DNA of 64,000 nucleotides from Artemia franciscana (lineage: Eukaryota; Arthropoda; Branchiopoda; Anostraca; Artemiidae). The translations under genes were made by a program, and so were the position numbers. The notes under the pieces were generated by a model that made no database searches, was not told the DNA's origin, and saw nothing but the letters and a program-made list of their open reading frames with translations. Positions 58,201 through 63,539 of the stretch are shown here, one piece after another. The stretch lies in contig NC_088873.1 of assembly GCF_032884065.1 (NCBI RefSeq), forward strand, positions 29,897,716 through 29,961,715. The letters run 5' to 3'. The stretch's first letter is position 1; each line of letters begins with the position of its first letter.

Positions 58201-61200
58201 GCTTCTGTAAATTATTTGCCGAATTCGCCACTAGAGCAATGTCATCCGCAAACAACAAACATGCTTGGCTTAAAGTCTGGCTAAAATCCAGAAGTCGTCT
58301 TGCCAAAGCCCACTGCTCAAGAAAAAAACAACGATAGGAAAAACTAAAAAATTGATCCGAAATAGAATTTCTTTTACTGAAGTTTTGAAATGTCTACGCT
58401 GGCTTTTCTGGCTGTATAGGTAGGAAAGGACCGGATACATTTTAAATTCCTTTTTTTTTTGTCCCAGTTTGTGATATAGATCCGTTCTGAGAAGACTTAT
58501 TGACTTAGGAAAGTAACTTTCAGCCTTGGCAAAAAATCGCTGCTCTTTCTTTTTACCAATAGTAGAAATACTGCCTGCTAAAGTTCATTGACGTAAATCA
58601 GCTTATGGAAGCCAAAGCCTAAATACTAAATTCGAACAAATAAAAAGAATCTTTGAAAATACTTCCCTAATTTTTTTTTTAAATATTAACTCATAGTCCT
58701 TTAGTTTTCCTATAATATTTTTCACGGAACACACTATACAGAGAGGATTACAAGAAAAAAGAAAAGAAAGTCATGTCTTAGGGGTAAGAAATATGAAATT
58801 AGGTGATATAGAATTTGTTTACTCAGGCAGGAAGGATGGGGTACATAGACAGGGAGTTGGGCTCATGATGAATAAGAAAGCTGCTAAGTCTCGTTTAGAC
58901 TGGGAAGGTACTAATAATAGACTACTAATCGCTAATTTTATGACTAAAGTGTTCTGGGTATCAGTTATAGGAGTATATGCTGTAAAAGCCCTGGCGGAGA
59001 TACTAGTGACGCAGATGAATTTTGCTTACAATAGTCGGAGTAAATAGAAAGGGTCCCAGGTAGAAATATGTTGTTTTTATTATAGGATTTCAACGCCCAG
59101 GTCGGTAGAAACAGGGCTAAATGGTATCCTAGCCTAGGTAAATCTGTTGTAGGAAAAGAAAACAGGAATGGCTACAGTCTGTTGCAATTTTGTAGGTATA
59201 AAAATTTATTTATAACCAATACGGTATTTGGTTTTGAGATGGCCCATAAGTTAACATGATATTCACGTAATGATAAGCAAACCTTATTGATTATGTTATT
59301 GTAAACCAAAGACTGACAGGATCAATACAAGATATTAGGGTGTATAGGAGTGCTGTTATTGATGTTAAAAGTAAAGATCACCATCTGGTAGTGTATAGGG
59401 TTAGTTTAAAGCTGAAATTTCAGAAGGGTAACTACCTCTTGGGAAGTTATGATGCTGGCAGACTCCAGGATGAGAATTTGAGAGAAACTTTTCATGAACT
59501 GAAATAGTATAATAAACTGGAGAGTTTAAAATTTGACAATGTGAAAGATGTATGGAATAATTTTAGGAAAACAATTTGTGAAGGTGCTGATGGTTGTAAA
59601 TATTGTACAGGTATGTTAATAAATTGAGAGGGATTAGTCAATCTGGACTTGTCCAAGTTTAAGCTATAAATAGTGATAAGGAAATAGCTAAAGAGAAATG
59701 GGATGAACATTTTGAGAATATGCTAAACCAAGATGCAGGAAAAGATATGCTGGAAAATGAAAAAGTTTGTAATACCTAGGATATGAAGGAAGATTTGTTT
59801 TGTGAGGAAGAATTAGCGACAGTACTGAAGGGATTAAAAAATAATGAGGCTCCAAGTACTGATGGTGTGTTAATGAGTCTCTGAAATATGACGGCTCTGA
59901 GGTTAGAAATAAGTTAGTGAAGATTATGAACATGGTTTTTGAAAAAGGGGAAGTGCCTAGCGATTTTAGGAAAACATTAATTAAATCAAAGTCTAAGAAA
60001 GATGATAAGAGTGAGTATGGTAATTATCGAGGCATTAGTCTGGTCTCTGTAGGTAGTAAATTACTTAGTAATGTGATACTTTTTAGACTGAGAGATGATG
60101 TAGACAAAGTTTAGGAGAAGAACAATGCGGTTTTAGAAAAGTTGGAGGATGTGTCGACCAAATTTTCACTCTTAGGTTAATAATTGAGAATTGCCTGAGT
60201 TATCAATCACCTTTATTCCTCAGTTTTGTATATTATGAGCAATATTTCGATTCTGTTGATTGAAGTGTTTTAGCAAAGATCTTATCCTTGTATTGTATAT
60301 CAGACAAATACAGTAAAGTGATTAGTGCAATGTATGAAAATAACACTGCTGTGGTTAAGGTAGGAAATGAGGTTAGCAGCTAGTTTTGTATTGAATCAGA
60401 AGTTAAGCAGGATTGTGGTCAATCCCCCTTTATATAGATAATTTTCATGGATTTTGTCTTAAGAATCACGGGAAAGGCAAAGGGAGACCACGGAATCGAA
60501 TGTGGAGGAAAAACTCTCCTTGACTTAGGTTATGCTGATGATTTAAGCATCCTAGATGGAAATATAAACAAAATGAATGAGTTTTTAGAGGTTTTGCGAG
60601 TTCAAGCTGTTAGAAACGGCTCGAAAGTAAGTGTTAAGAAGACAAGTCACTAAGGCTAGGTATAAGTAAAGACAAAAATGTGACGTTGAATAAGGAAAAG
60701 ATTGATCAGGTGGACATCTTTACTTGCCTTGGTAGTATTATTAGTAAAGACGGTGGGGGCAATGAAGATTTTAAAAGTAGAATATCCAAGGCTCAGGGTG
60801 TTTTTTCACAGATAAAAAGAGTTTGGAAAATGGGAAGATAAGTCTGCAAACCAAGATTAGAATATTGGAAGCTACAGTGATGACAGTGATCAAATATGAC
60901 TGAAGCATGGACGCTCCAAAAAGCAGATGAAGACTTGTTAGATGTTTTCTAGAGAAATTGCCTTACGGATTATTCTGGATACCTTGCTGACTGACAAAGA
61001 TTGTAGTTTTTTGGCCAACCGTCTAGGGCTAAACAGAAAGCAGGTCGTCCGCGGTTGGGGTGGGAGGGTGTCATAAAGAAAGATTTAAAGGAAATGGGAA
61101 CTTCCCCAGAGGGTCAAAAGAGGGAGGTTTTGAATAGATTGGGATGGAGGAAGAGCGTGTGTAGCTGTGTTGGCCTCAGGCGACTTGGTGCTTCGGTGAG

Positions 61201-61569
61201 TAGTACTAGCAGTAATTAATGAACGATTTTGCAAAAACTGGAGTTTTGTGGGACAAAAAGTCCATGTTGCTCATTTTCCCAGCATATCCCAGCGTATGAT
61301 GGAACAGAGAAAGAGTGAGACGTAGAGACAGTGGTTTCAAAGGGTTTATAGGTGTGTCTAGCGACAATGTTCATGTGTTTGATGCAAAACTGCTTAACAC
61401 ATATTAAAGCTGAAAAGCTTGGTAGAAATTTTATGTTATGTTTATTTGTTTTTCAGAAGTTGATACCAAAAAAGGTGCTCTTCGAGGAATTCGTCAACAG
61501 AGCAAGAAAATCCAGAAAAAGAAGAATAAAAGAAAACCTAAAAAGAACTCTGATAATTTAGAAGAATAA
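17977..61569 (+). CDS. DDX24: DDX24/Mak5-type DEAD-box ATP-dependent RNA helicase (12 coding exons)
   Basis: Join 17977-18114, 25608-25773, 30987-31210, 32587-32734, 40897-41284, 44185-44437, 48825-49034, 51314-51460, 53648-53765, 54661-54838, 56163-56314, 61457-61569. All junctions are GT-AG with agreeing phases, giving 744 aa. Order: basic/acidic N-terminus (1-150), Q motif TPTPIQ (171-176), Walker [10 protein letters not shown] (193-201), an acidic insert (about 205-275) typical of DDX24, PTRELAVQ (284-291), TPGR (333-336), motif II DETD (360-363, canonical DEAD), SAT (397-399), LVFCNS (480-485), [12 protein letters not shown] (532-543), HRSGRTAR (562-569), and a Lys-rich tail. Members of this family are nucleolar and assist 60S ribosomal subunit assembly. 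Human DDX24 is about 859 aa; this one is shorter mainly in the insert and tail. The long introns are filled with transposons. Confidence 0.95.
18115..20311. other. DDX24 intron 1, 5' part; no gene
   Basis: A fragment of the foldback family is seen at 18465-18545 (AAGTTAAAACTTAAAAAAAG). Two short related blocks lie at 19388-19470 and 19756-19835 ('AAGGGACAGGACTGG' / 'AAGGGACTGGACTG'). Nothing else was recognised. Confidence 0.5.
20312..20417 (+). repeat. 53-bp tandem duplication
   Basis: TTATGTTACGTGATTGATCA through GGAGTCAAATATAGGG is repeated once in tandem (20312-20364, 20365-20417) with about one base difference. It directly precedes the hAT-like remnant. Confidence 0.85.
20457..22700 (+). 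pseudogene. hAT/ZMYM1-like transposase remnant
   Basis: The first open stretch (20457-20816) ends in [18 protein letters not shown]. An [16 protein letters not shown] segment follows, matching the 'WLeYS.eKDa.fCf' TTF-type zinc finger entrance of hAT/ZMYM1-like proteins. After stops and shifts, 21858-22352 encodes 164 residues: [20 protein letters not shown], then [17 protein letters not shown] (catalytic-core 'fsi..D.t.D.sh'), [11 protein letters not shown] ('DGAsnMsG'), and [13 protein letters not shown] ('y.hC.AHrLNL'). The C-terminal hAT dimerisation region was not found. Asp is missing at the 'DgA' position. The copy is dead, intronic, and in the same orientation as the host gene. Confidence 0.75.
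20661..21448 (+). repeat. Direct duplication inside the hAT remnant (period about 541)
   Basis: 20661-20925 (CTTGACAAAAGTTACTATAG to GATGTTGCTTTCTGC) is repeated at 21202-21448 with scattered differences. The duplicated piece includes the PNQPKLSAF and [12 protein letters not shown] coding blocks. Confidence 0.85.
22986..23075. repeat. (TA)n microsatellite, about 45 units
   Basis: Uninterrupted TA dinucleotide tract. The Ile/Tyr repeat ORFs on both strands here are artefacts of it. Confidence 0.99.
23380..24590. repeat. Second degenerate 117-bp-type array plus GTAGTYG-rich tract
   Basis: 23433, 23552 and 23667 begin related units ('CTCAACGTATCCTGAAAGT', 'CTCAACATACTCCAAAAGT', 'CTCAACATGCATGATAATT'), spaced by about 117 bp and similar to 15950-17100. 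From about 23990 to 24580 the sequence becomes a degenerate 'GTAGTCGCAAGTAGTTGTA' repeat. Confidence 0.65.
24590..25607. other. DDX24 intron 1, 3' part; CT-rich tract near its end
   Basis: No gene is present. 25382-25500 is a strongly CT-rich low-complexity stretch. The intron ends at AACCAG, preceded by a T-rich tract. Confidence 0.6.
25608..25773 (+). CDS. DDX24: DDX24 coding exon 2 (residues 47-102), Lys-rich
   Basis: Begins [11 protein letters not shown] and includes a run of lysines around residues 78-92, a probable nucleolar or nuclear localisation signal and in keeping with the basic N-terminal region of DDX24. Acceptor AACCAG|GG, donor AGCC|GTAAGT, phase 1. Joining to exon 3 makes a CGT Arg codon. 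Confidence 0.85.
25774..27406. other. DDX24 intron 2, 5' part; no gene
   Basis: AT-rich with a short C-run near 26384. No coding or repeat family was recognised. Confidence 0.5.
27407..28480. repeat. Composite of foldback-family end and C-/G-rich interspersed repeat
   Basis: 27407-27478 matches the end of the foldback module (TTTTTCAACTGAAAGTAAGG, ACATTAAAACTTAAAAC). It is followed by pyrimidine-rich, CCCCTC-bearing sequence with no open frame, and a G12 run near 28350. It looks like part of a larger uncharacterised repeat. Confidence 0.5.
28481..30840. other. DDX24 intron 2, middle; no supported gene
   Basis: It contains C- and G-homopolymer runs (28906-28913, 29732-29744) and a 126-codon minus-strand ORF at 30216-29836 that shows no recognisable domain. 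Nothing can be assigned. Confidence 0.45.
30848..30985 (+). repeat. tRNA-derived SINE adjoining the exon 3 acceptor
   Basis: TGGTGCAGTGG at 30852-30862 fits an RNA polymerase III A box, and AGATCGAACCC at 30894-30904 fits a B box, about 32 bases apart. The 3' body runs into the TCTGTAG acceptor of DDX24 exon 3. If this is right, the SINE tail supplies part of the splice-site environment. Confidence 0.5.
30987..31210 (+). CDS. DDX24: DDX24 coding exon 3 (residues 102-176): acidic linker and Q motif
   Basis: It encodes an acidic stretch ([19 protein letters not shown]), then the helicase lead-in SKWNNLYVP and FFTPTPIQ. The last Gln of the Q motif is the final codon of the exon. Acceptor CTGTAG|GT, donor ATTCAG|GTATTG, phase 0. 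Confidence 0.93.
31361..31816 (-). mobile_element. RTE-like LINE (family A), short 5'-truncated copy with target duplication
   Basis: 31371-31806 is a minus-strand copy of the last about 430 bp of family A. It is flanked by the direct repeat AGGTTTGTGG (31361-31370 and 31807-31816). The (TAG)n tail sits exactly against the left repeat and the truncation point (GAAGCA on the minus strand) against the right one. This is a textbook target-primed insertion in intron 3, antisense to DDX24. Confidence 0.92.
31817..32586. other. Remainder of DDX24 intron 3; no gene
   Basis: AT-rich with a small G-run near 31967. It ends in the T-rich tract and TTACAG acceptor of exon 4. Confidence 0.6.
32587..32734 (+). 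CDS. DDX24: DDX24 coding exon 4 (residues 177-226): motif I
   Basis: [20 protein letters not shown] continues into [13 protein letters not shown], the Walker A/P-loop that binds ATP. Acceptor TTACAG|TC, donor GCTG|GTGAGT, phase 1. The exon ends at the start of the family-specific insert between motifs I and Ia. Confidence 0.95.
32735..33416. other. DDX24 intron 4, 5' end; no gene
   Basis: No coding or repeat family was recognised before the TA tract. Confidence 0.5.
33417..33497. repeat. (TA)n microsatellite, about 40 units
   Basis: Uninterrupted TA tract 44 bp upstream of the left terminal repeat of the element at 33541. Ile/Tyr ORFs here are artefacts. Confidence 0.99.
33541..35408. mobile_element. 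TIR-bounded non-coding element with internal tandem array
   Basis: The left end is ATGGCACTTG (33541-33550) and the right end is its exact complement CAAGTGCCAT (35399-35408). The left end also forms the hairpin CACTTGGT-ATTA-ACCAAGTG. The interior is an array of about six units, each holding CTTACGAANNGGTGATCGG, ATGAAATTTGATATTTAGAAGG, CTCTTATTTTAAATCCCGAC, a G-run, GGATCGGGATGAAACTTGGT and GATACGTGATTGACATAA. Unit starts fall at about 33781, 34076, 34369, 34624, 34789 and 35208, so a full unit is about 295 bp with deletion variants. No ORF is present, and no flanking target duplication is obvious. Confidence 0.7.
35409..37602. other. DDX24 intron 4, middle; repeat scraps only
   Basis: 35575-35800 is a diverged piece of the TCAAACAG family (TGTGTCCTTTTTAAGAGTAA, GATCGGAGGGCAAG, AGCCATAGCCGTTTTGCTCAGCGTAGT). 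36180-36220 repeats 'GGTCCCAT' three times. No gene was seen. Confidence 0.5.
37622..39643 (-). CDS. RTE-like LINE reverse transcriptase
   Basis: 673 codons are open without a stop; the first codon in the frame is TTG, so the true protein is expected to continue from the endonuclease frame upstream. Landmarks: [19 protein letters not shown] (about 239-257), [15 protein letters not shown] (about 273-287), motif [15 protein letters not shown], motif [21 protein letters not shown], motif [11 protein letters not shown] with the catalytic Asp pair, thumb [10 protein letters not shown] and [20 protein letters not shown], and C-terminal [19 protein letters not shown] and [14 protein letters not shown]. 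All catalytic residues are intact, so it is a recent copy. Confidence 0.9.
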   Translation of the reverse strand: MTTWKMDGIISEKTIYEVADGVLRKSAKTATRNISEKALGLIESRRGLYKNYLSDRSYENKRNVKKVEKALKYELRRCEVEAMDKIAEDLEDAARRHNSKLLYWHVNKLKGSSQSGLVPVKDRNGATISDKEKVKERWLEHFENVLNRDTVAVCDTLDVKEDLFSEEELATVLKGLKNNKAPGVDSTINEFLKYGGSEVRNKLLKIMNMIFEKGEVPNDLRKTLIKPLYKKGDKSECRNYRGIILVSVGSKLLSSMILFRLRHAVDKVLREEQCGFRKGRGCVDHVFTLRLIIEKSLCFQTPLVLSFIDYEQAFDSVDRRALTKVLSLYGIPEKYIKVTCAMYENNTAAVKVGNEVSNWFCIKSGVKQGCVLSPFIWIILMDFVLRSTGKAIGDHGIKWGGRTRLDLDYADDLSILDESVSKMNEFLEVLRVQGAKIGLKINVKKTKSLRLGISEDEQVTLGNEKIDQVGSFSYLGSIISKDGGSSEDVKSRIAKAQGVFSKLKKDWKNRKISLHTKIRILEATVMTVVKYGSEAWALRKADENLLDVFQRNCLRIVLGTRLTDRISNSRLYKKCGSIPLSGAIMKERSRWLGHVLRMKDDRLPKIVLFGQPSRATRKAGRPCLGWEDVINKDLKEMGTSWDGVKREALNRLGWRRSVRGCVGLRRLGAAVSY
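39661..40521 (-). CDS. RTE-like LINE AP-type endonuclease
   Basis: The frame is 286 codons and starts [11 protein letters not shown]. It carries the exonuclease-endonuclease-phosphatase fold motifs: [12 protein letters not shown] (catalytic Glu), [31 protein letters not shown] (Asp and Asn), [18 protein letters not shown] and [12 protein letters not shown] (terminal Asp-His). The enzyme nicks target DNA to prime reverse transcription. The frame ends early at a TAA 18 bp before the RT frame. Comparison with the copy at 58773 suggests that EN and RT were one ORF, separated by one-base gains in two A-runs (T-runs on plus: 39685-39692 and 39604-39609). Confidence 0.9.
   Translation of the reverse strand: MKIGTWNVTTLKNDYRIDILTDEFRRFELDLLGVSETRIPGVGSMKLDDIEFVYSGRKDGVHRQGVGLMMNKEAAMSCLGWEGINNRILIAHFMTKKFRVSVIVVYAPIEPTDGDTSDSDEFYLQLQEQIDRVPGRNMVFLLGDFNAQVGRNRDRWYPSLGKFGVGKENSNVYRLLQFCRYNNLVITNTVFDHKMAHKLTWYSRDGKTVNLIDYVIVKRRLAGSIQYTRVYRSVVIDVKSKDHHLVVSKVNLKLKFRKGNSLPESYDVGRLQDENLRKKIPGTVEY
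40681..40896. other. DDX24 intron 4, 3' end
   Basis: A short spacer between the LINE leader and exon 5. It contains a local duplication 'CTTACGGCTGGTAA' (about 40813-40850) and ends TTTTCAG. Confidence 0.6.
40897..41284 (+). CDS. DDX24: DDX24 coding exon 5 (residues 226-355): insert, motifs Ia, GG, Ib
   Basis: The first 50 codons are acidic/charged ([18 protein letters not shown]), the DDX24-type insertion within RecA domain 1. They are followed by [37 protein letters not shown] and [15 protein letters not shown]. These are RNA-contact motifs Ia, GG and Ib. Acceptor TTTCAG|CT, donor TTACG|GTAATT, phase 2. Confidence 0.95.
41285..44184. other. DDX24 intron 5; no gene recognised
   Basis: About 2.9 kb of AT-rich DNA has only short chance ORFs. 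A C-run is seen at 44097-44107. No mobile element was recognised with confidence. Confidence 0.5.
44185..44437 (+). CDS. DDX24: DDX24 coding exon 6 (residues 355-439): motifs II and III
   Basis: Encodes [20 protein letters not shown] and [19 protein letters not shown]. Motif II is DETD because codon 44204-44206 is ACA (Thr), where canonical proteins have Ala (GCN); SAT is intact. Acceptor TTTTTAG|G, donor AAAGTA|GTAAGC, phase 0. The donor choice is supported by KAKV-VDIT aligning with the family's KpKViDlT. Confidence 0.94.
44438..46349. other. DDX24 intron 6, 5' part; no supported gene
   Basis: Apart from the perfect hairpin at 45270-45298 there is no recognised feature. A 145-codon minus-strand ORF at 45669-45232 has no identifiable domain; it may belong to the decayed LINE downstream. 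Confidence 0.45.
45270..45298. other. Perfect 13-bp hairpin
   Basis: CTGTATCCGAAAT and ATTTCGGATACAG are exact complements with a 3-base loop TTC. It is intronic and of unknown significance. Confidence 0.85.
46350..47220 (-). pseudogene. LINE endonuclease remnant, heavily decayed
   Basis: Minus-strand frames give, in order, [18 protein letters not shown], a block around [16 protein letters not shown], and [15 protein letters not shown] followed by [14 protein letters not shown]. The last is the end of an RTE-type endonuclease ('DvRs.RgaDvgSDHhLvvak.rlklk'). [19 protein letters not shown] and [18 protein letters not shown] (46635-46357) then match the linker to the RT. Many stops and shifts separate the pieces. 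Confidence 0.55.
47750..47956. repeat. Foldback module, partial copy
   Basis: TTAAATAAAAAACTAG, GAAAGTAAGGAGCAACCTTA, CGAACAGAAATTATTCCGTA and then GTAAAGAGCGGGGTATTGAG. This is the left arm and the start of the right arm of the module seen at 4742-5037, with most of the right arm missing. Confidence 0.8.
47957..48824. other. DDX24 intron 6, 3' end; no gene
   Basis: T-rich sequence leading to the TTAG acceptor. Nothing else was recognised. Confidence 0.55.
48825..49034 (+). CDS. DDX24: DDX24 coding exon 7 (residues 440-509): RecA domain 2, motif IV
   Basis: Encodes [39 protein letters not shown] and [19 protein letters not shown], then [15 protein letters not shown] and [11 protein letters not shown] are highly diagnostic of DDX24. 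Acceptor CTTAG|GTA, donor CTCAG|GTATGT, phase 0. Confidence 0.95.
49035..50840. other. DDX24 intron 7, 5' part; no gene
   Basis: AT-rich. 50216-50310 contains local TATAGATAA/TATAACTA repeats. Nothing else was recognised. Confidence 0.5.
50841..51187. repeat. 58-bp tandem repeat, six copies
   Basis: Unit starts fall at 50841, 50899, 50957, 51015, 51073 and 51131. Each unit has CTTTCTCGTTCTTGTTGGTA and then an internal inverted repeat (GGTAGAAGTTGATC / GATCAACCTCTACC). Copies are near identical; the first differs by GAAGGTGATC for GAAGTTGATC. There are no variable spacers, so it is not a CRISPR array. It is intronic and non-coding. Confidence 0.97.
51314..51460 (+). CDS. DDX24: DDX24 coding exon 8 (residues 510-558): motif V
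   Basis: [20 protein letters not shown], then [14 protein letters not shown] and [14 protein letters not shown]. Motif V (TDVAARGLD) couples ATP and RNA binding. Acceptor TTTAG|ATG, donor TCTGAA|GTAAGT, phase 0. Confidence 0.96.
51461..53647. other. DDX24 intron 8; simple repeats only
   Basis: 51600-51700 has scraps reading AAAACGAGCAGAAATGA / CTTAAAACGAATAGAAATTA that echo the foldback family. A long T-run is annotated separately. A second T18 run lies at 53017-53034. No gene was seen. Confidence 0.55.
52219..52294. repeat. Homopolymer T76
   Basis: An uninterrupted T-tract. It could be the reverse complement of a poly(A) tail of an unrecognised minus-strand retrocopy, or an expanded tract. 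Length is unreliable in most sequencing. Confidence 0.9.
53648..53765 (+). CDS. DDX24: DDX24 coding exon 9 (residues 559-598): motif VI
   Basis: [20 protein letters not shown] and [27 protein letters not shown] is motif VI with its arginine finger. Acceptor TTTCAG|GC, donor AGAA|GTAAGT, phase 1. Confidence 0.96.
54060..54495 (+). pseudogene. LINE family B-like reverse transcriptase C-terminus
   Basis: Plus-strand reading in shifting frames gives [40 protein letters not shown], a WGHTIRMNEG-type block (GTGGTQSA in the current frame) and an RRGRPKTTLR-type block. It ends in a GTT-rich tail (54471-54495). The order and wording match family B at 6480-7140. It lies wholly inside intron 9. Confidence 0.65.
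54661..54838 (+). CDS. DDX24: DDX24 coding exon 10 (residues 598-657)
   Basis: [20 protein letters not shown], then [20 protein letters not shown] and [18 protein letters not shown]. It corresponds to the 'lp.FPvd...m..vk.R..lA...ek.......k..nWf...A.e.el' segment of the DDX24 C-terminal extension. Acceptor CTTGCAG|GT, donor CATAG|GTAAGT, phase 2. Confidence 0.93.
54839..56162. other. DDX24 intron 10; no gene
   Basis: Contains a G10 run near 55806-55815. No mobile element or gene was recognised. Confidence 0.5.
56163..56314 (+). CDS. DDX24: DDX24 coding exon 11 (residues 657-708)
   Basis: [35 protein letters not shown] and then TQQNSPKIK. It resembles the 'L...L..LL..pL' helix region near the DDX24 C-terminus. 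Acceptor CTTGCAG|G, donor TTAAAG|GTATTT, phase 1. Confidence 0.88.
56876..58320 (-). mobile_element. LINE family E, 3' half, with (ATAG)n tail
   Basis: On the minus strand, 58306-58019 encodes the RT motif C region [20 protein letters not shown] with an intact Asp pair. 57989-57585 gives [40 protein letters not shown] and [15 protein letters not shown]. 57700-57134 gives the C-terminal helix-rich end ([38 protein letters not shown], a possible CCHC-like end). The frames overlap by shifts. The element ends in a GATA/ATAG tandem at 56876-56896. It is distinct from families A to D and dead. Confidence 0.75.
58773..61215 (+). mobile_element. RTE-like LINE (family A), decayed copy in intron 11
   Basis: Homology starts inside the endonuclease ([20 protein letters not shown] at 58793). 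It passes GDFNA-equivalent sequence near 59090, the EN-RT junction near 59500, [20 protein letters not shown], a YADD motif ([12 protein letters not shown] near 60530) and the terminal GRP-W block. It ends with an eroded GTAGTACTAG tail. Frameshifts and stops are numerous. It keeps the EN-to-RT junction in a different state from the 37603 copy and so informs the ancestral reading frame. Confidence 0.88.
61457..61569 (+). CDS. DDX24: DDX24 coding exon 12 (residues 708-744) and stop
   Basis: [20 protein letters not shown], then [16 protein letters not shown] and TAA at 61567-61569. The Lys/Arg-rich tail is usual for nucleolar helicases. Acceptor TTTTCAG|AA completes a GAA codon with the last base of exon 11. 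Confidence 0.9.
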
Positions 61570-61669
61570 ATTTCTATTTGTTTCGCAAGTTTTTTAGTCT
61601 TTTAATTTATGGTGTAAAGCTTACAAAACAACTTAGTATGAACCTGTGATCAATCAAATCTTTCACAAT

Positions 61670-61675
61670 AATAAA
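61670..61675 (+). terminator. Polyadenylation signal for DDX24 (AATAAA)
   Basis: AATAAA lies about 100 nt after the stop codon, in an A/T-rich context. Cleavage is expected 10-30 nt downstream. Confidence 0.7.
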
Positions 61676-61699
61676 CAGTAAGTAAAAGACGACCCTTGT

Positions 61700-63270
61700 G
61701 AACAGAACATGAAACTATAGACATACTTTTCATAAGCTACCCATCAAAGATACGGGAATTAAGTTGAAGCTTTCAGGGCTTGTGGAGGGGGCTGGCTGAT
61801 TAACATTTGTCTATGCTCAAGATTGTGGTATTATACCGGTTAGAATTCCGTCAGCTCCATAAAACCCCAAAGACTATGCAGATTTTCAACCCATATCTTT
61901 GAATATTTCCCCCTGTACACACCCATCGAAAGTACTATGGTTCAAGCATGATTAAAAATTGTTGCAAAATTTTGTCCAACATATAAATAGTTAGCTAAAA
62001 TCTGGATTTTTATGGAGAAAAAAACAAAAAAAACTTAAAATATTCTTTTCTTAACCAACGTAAATGCTGTCAATTATGGTCAATAGGCTGTCAACCTATA
62101 AAAATGAACGTAAATTAATTTAAAAAACATTTCCCGAAAGAACTTTTTCAACAAAAAGTGAAGAGGCACGTTAAACGAACAGATATTACAATAAATAACC
62201 AAATTTAAACTAAAATAGAACAGAAACTACCACAAAGAGGAATAGGGCTGTCGCTCCCTATGCTTTCCAAAGACCAGAATGTAATTTTCACTTCACTGAA
62301 AATAAAATAGATAATAACCGTTTTCTCTTTTAAATAATCCAAAGTTATTAAGACTCTTAGGAATCAATATCAGTATATCAAACTTTGAATCTACATTTTT
62401 TCAGCAATCTTGGTTATGGTGGTCTTTTTTCTTTCTTTTTTTTTAGGTTAAGAGAGAGAGAACAATAGATCGAAATAAAAATCTGTTTGGTAGATTTACG
62501 TGTGAAAAATACTTGACTTTTTTCTGCTCATCTCTGGTATAATGTAGCTCTTTCTTTTTCTTTGAAAACTTTTTTTGTGGCAAAAGTTTTTTTTAAATTA
62601 TTAATCTGAAAAGTTTTATCACAAAAAAAAATTATAAAATTACATTTCACAAGCGTCTTTTATAATGACGAGTTGACATTCTTCATACAGCATTAGAAAG
62701 CCTATGTTCGAAAGGAAATTGAAGAAATAACACAAAAAATGTTATAACAGATGATAGTGGACCTCCTATCAGTGTGATGAACAAAATGGTGATATTTAAG
62801 GGATGTAATTTTAGAAATAAATAAATCTTATTTCCAAGATGGTGTTTTTCATTGTATAGAATGAATGTGAATTAAGATGAAATAAAAATTGACCGAAATG
62901 GATGAATAATAATAAATCAAAATGACCTAGAACCTTATGGGCCATCCATATTACTGAATACTGAGTATTCAATTTACCACACTTGGGAATTATGGGTCTG
63001 GTTTTCCTAAACCTCGCCTCTGGCTAGGCCATTGTATCTGGCTTATTTTCTCGTTGTGTTGGGTAATCTATGTTATGCTGAATAAAACGATGCAACAAGT
63101 TCAGAGAAAATGCACTATTATATATATTCCTTAGAACTTTGATGAAAATGATTGGTGATTTAAATAAAAAAAGGAAATTAGAGGAAATTTTGGTATTCTG
63201 CTGTATATTTGTGTTAAAGCTTTTCTTAACTCCGTGGTATCTAGGTAAAAAAAAAATCCGTTTATGAATT
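61700..63270. other. Intergenic region between convergent genes
   Basis: AT-rich DNA in which 62140-62190 weakly echoes the foldback family (TTTTTCAACAAAAAGTGAAG, GTTAAACGAACAGATATTAC). No gene was seen. Confidence 0.55.
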
Positions 63271-63273
63271 CTG

Positions 63274-63279
63274 TTTATT
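63274..63279 (-). terminator. Polyadenylation signal of the Gly-rich gene (minus-strand AATAAA)
   Basis: Plus-strand TTTATT, i.e. AATAAA on the minus strand, about 30 nt after the TAA stop at 63310-63308. Confidence 0.7.
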
Positions 63280-63307
63280 ACGATAAAAAATACATATATA
63301 AAACAAA

Positions 63308-63489
63308 TTAGCCTCTATAACCTCCATAGCCACCGTATCCGGAGCTGCCATAACCACCTAACCCGGAGCTGCCATAACCTCCGTAACTATTGTAGCTGCC
63401 ATAGCCTCCATAGCCGCCATAGGATGGACGAGATCCACCGTAGCTATTGTAGCTATTATAACCACCATAACCACTAGATGGTCGGTAAC
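63308..63489 (-). CDS. Gly/Tyr/Ser-rich protein, last coding exon (partial gene)
   Basis: After a good acceptor (CTGTTTTTTAG, AG at 63491-63490) the exon encodes about 60 residues of low-complexity repeats: YRPSSGYGGYNSYNSYGG, RPSYGGYGGYGSYNSYGG and SSGLGGYGSSGYGGYGG, then TAA. Repeats of GGY and NSYGG are seen in arthropod secreted or cuticular glycine-rich proteins and also in RNA-binding protein tails. Nothing here decides between them. The exon enters in phase 1, so at least one upstream exon exists, either in 63500-64000 or beyond the window. The gene converges on DDX24. Confidence 0.7.
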
Positions 63490-63539
63490 CTAAAAAACAG
63501 ATATTGATGAAGATTCCCAAAATATAAACTGGGAACAAA

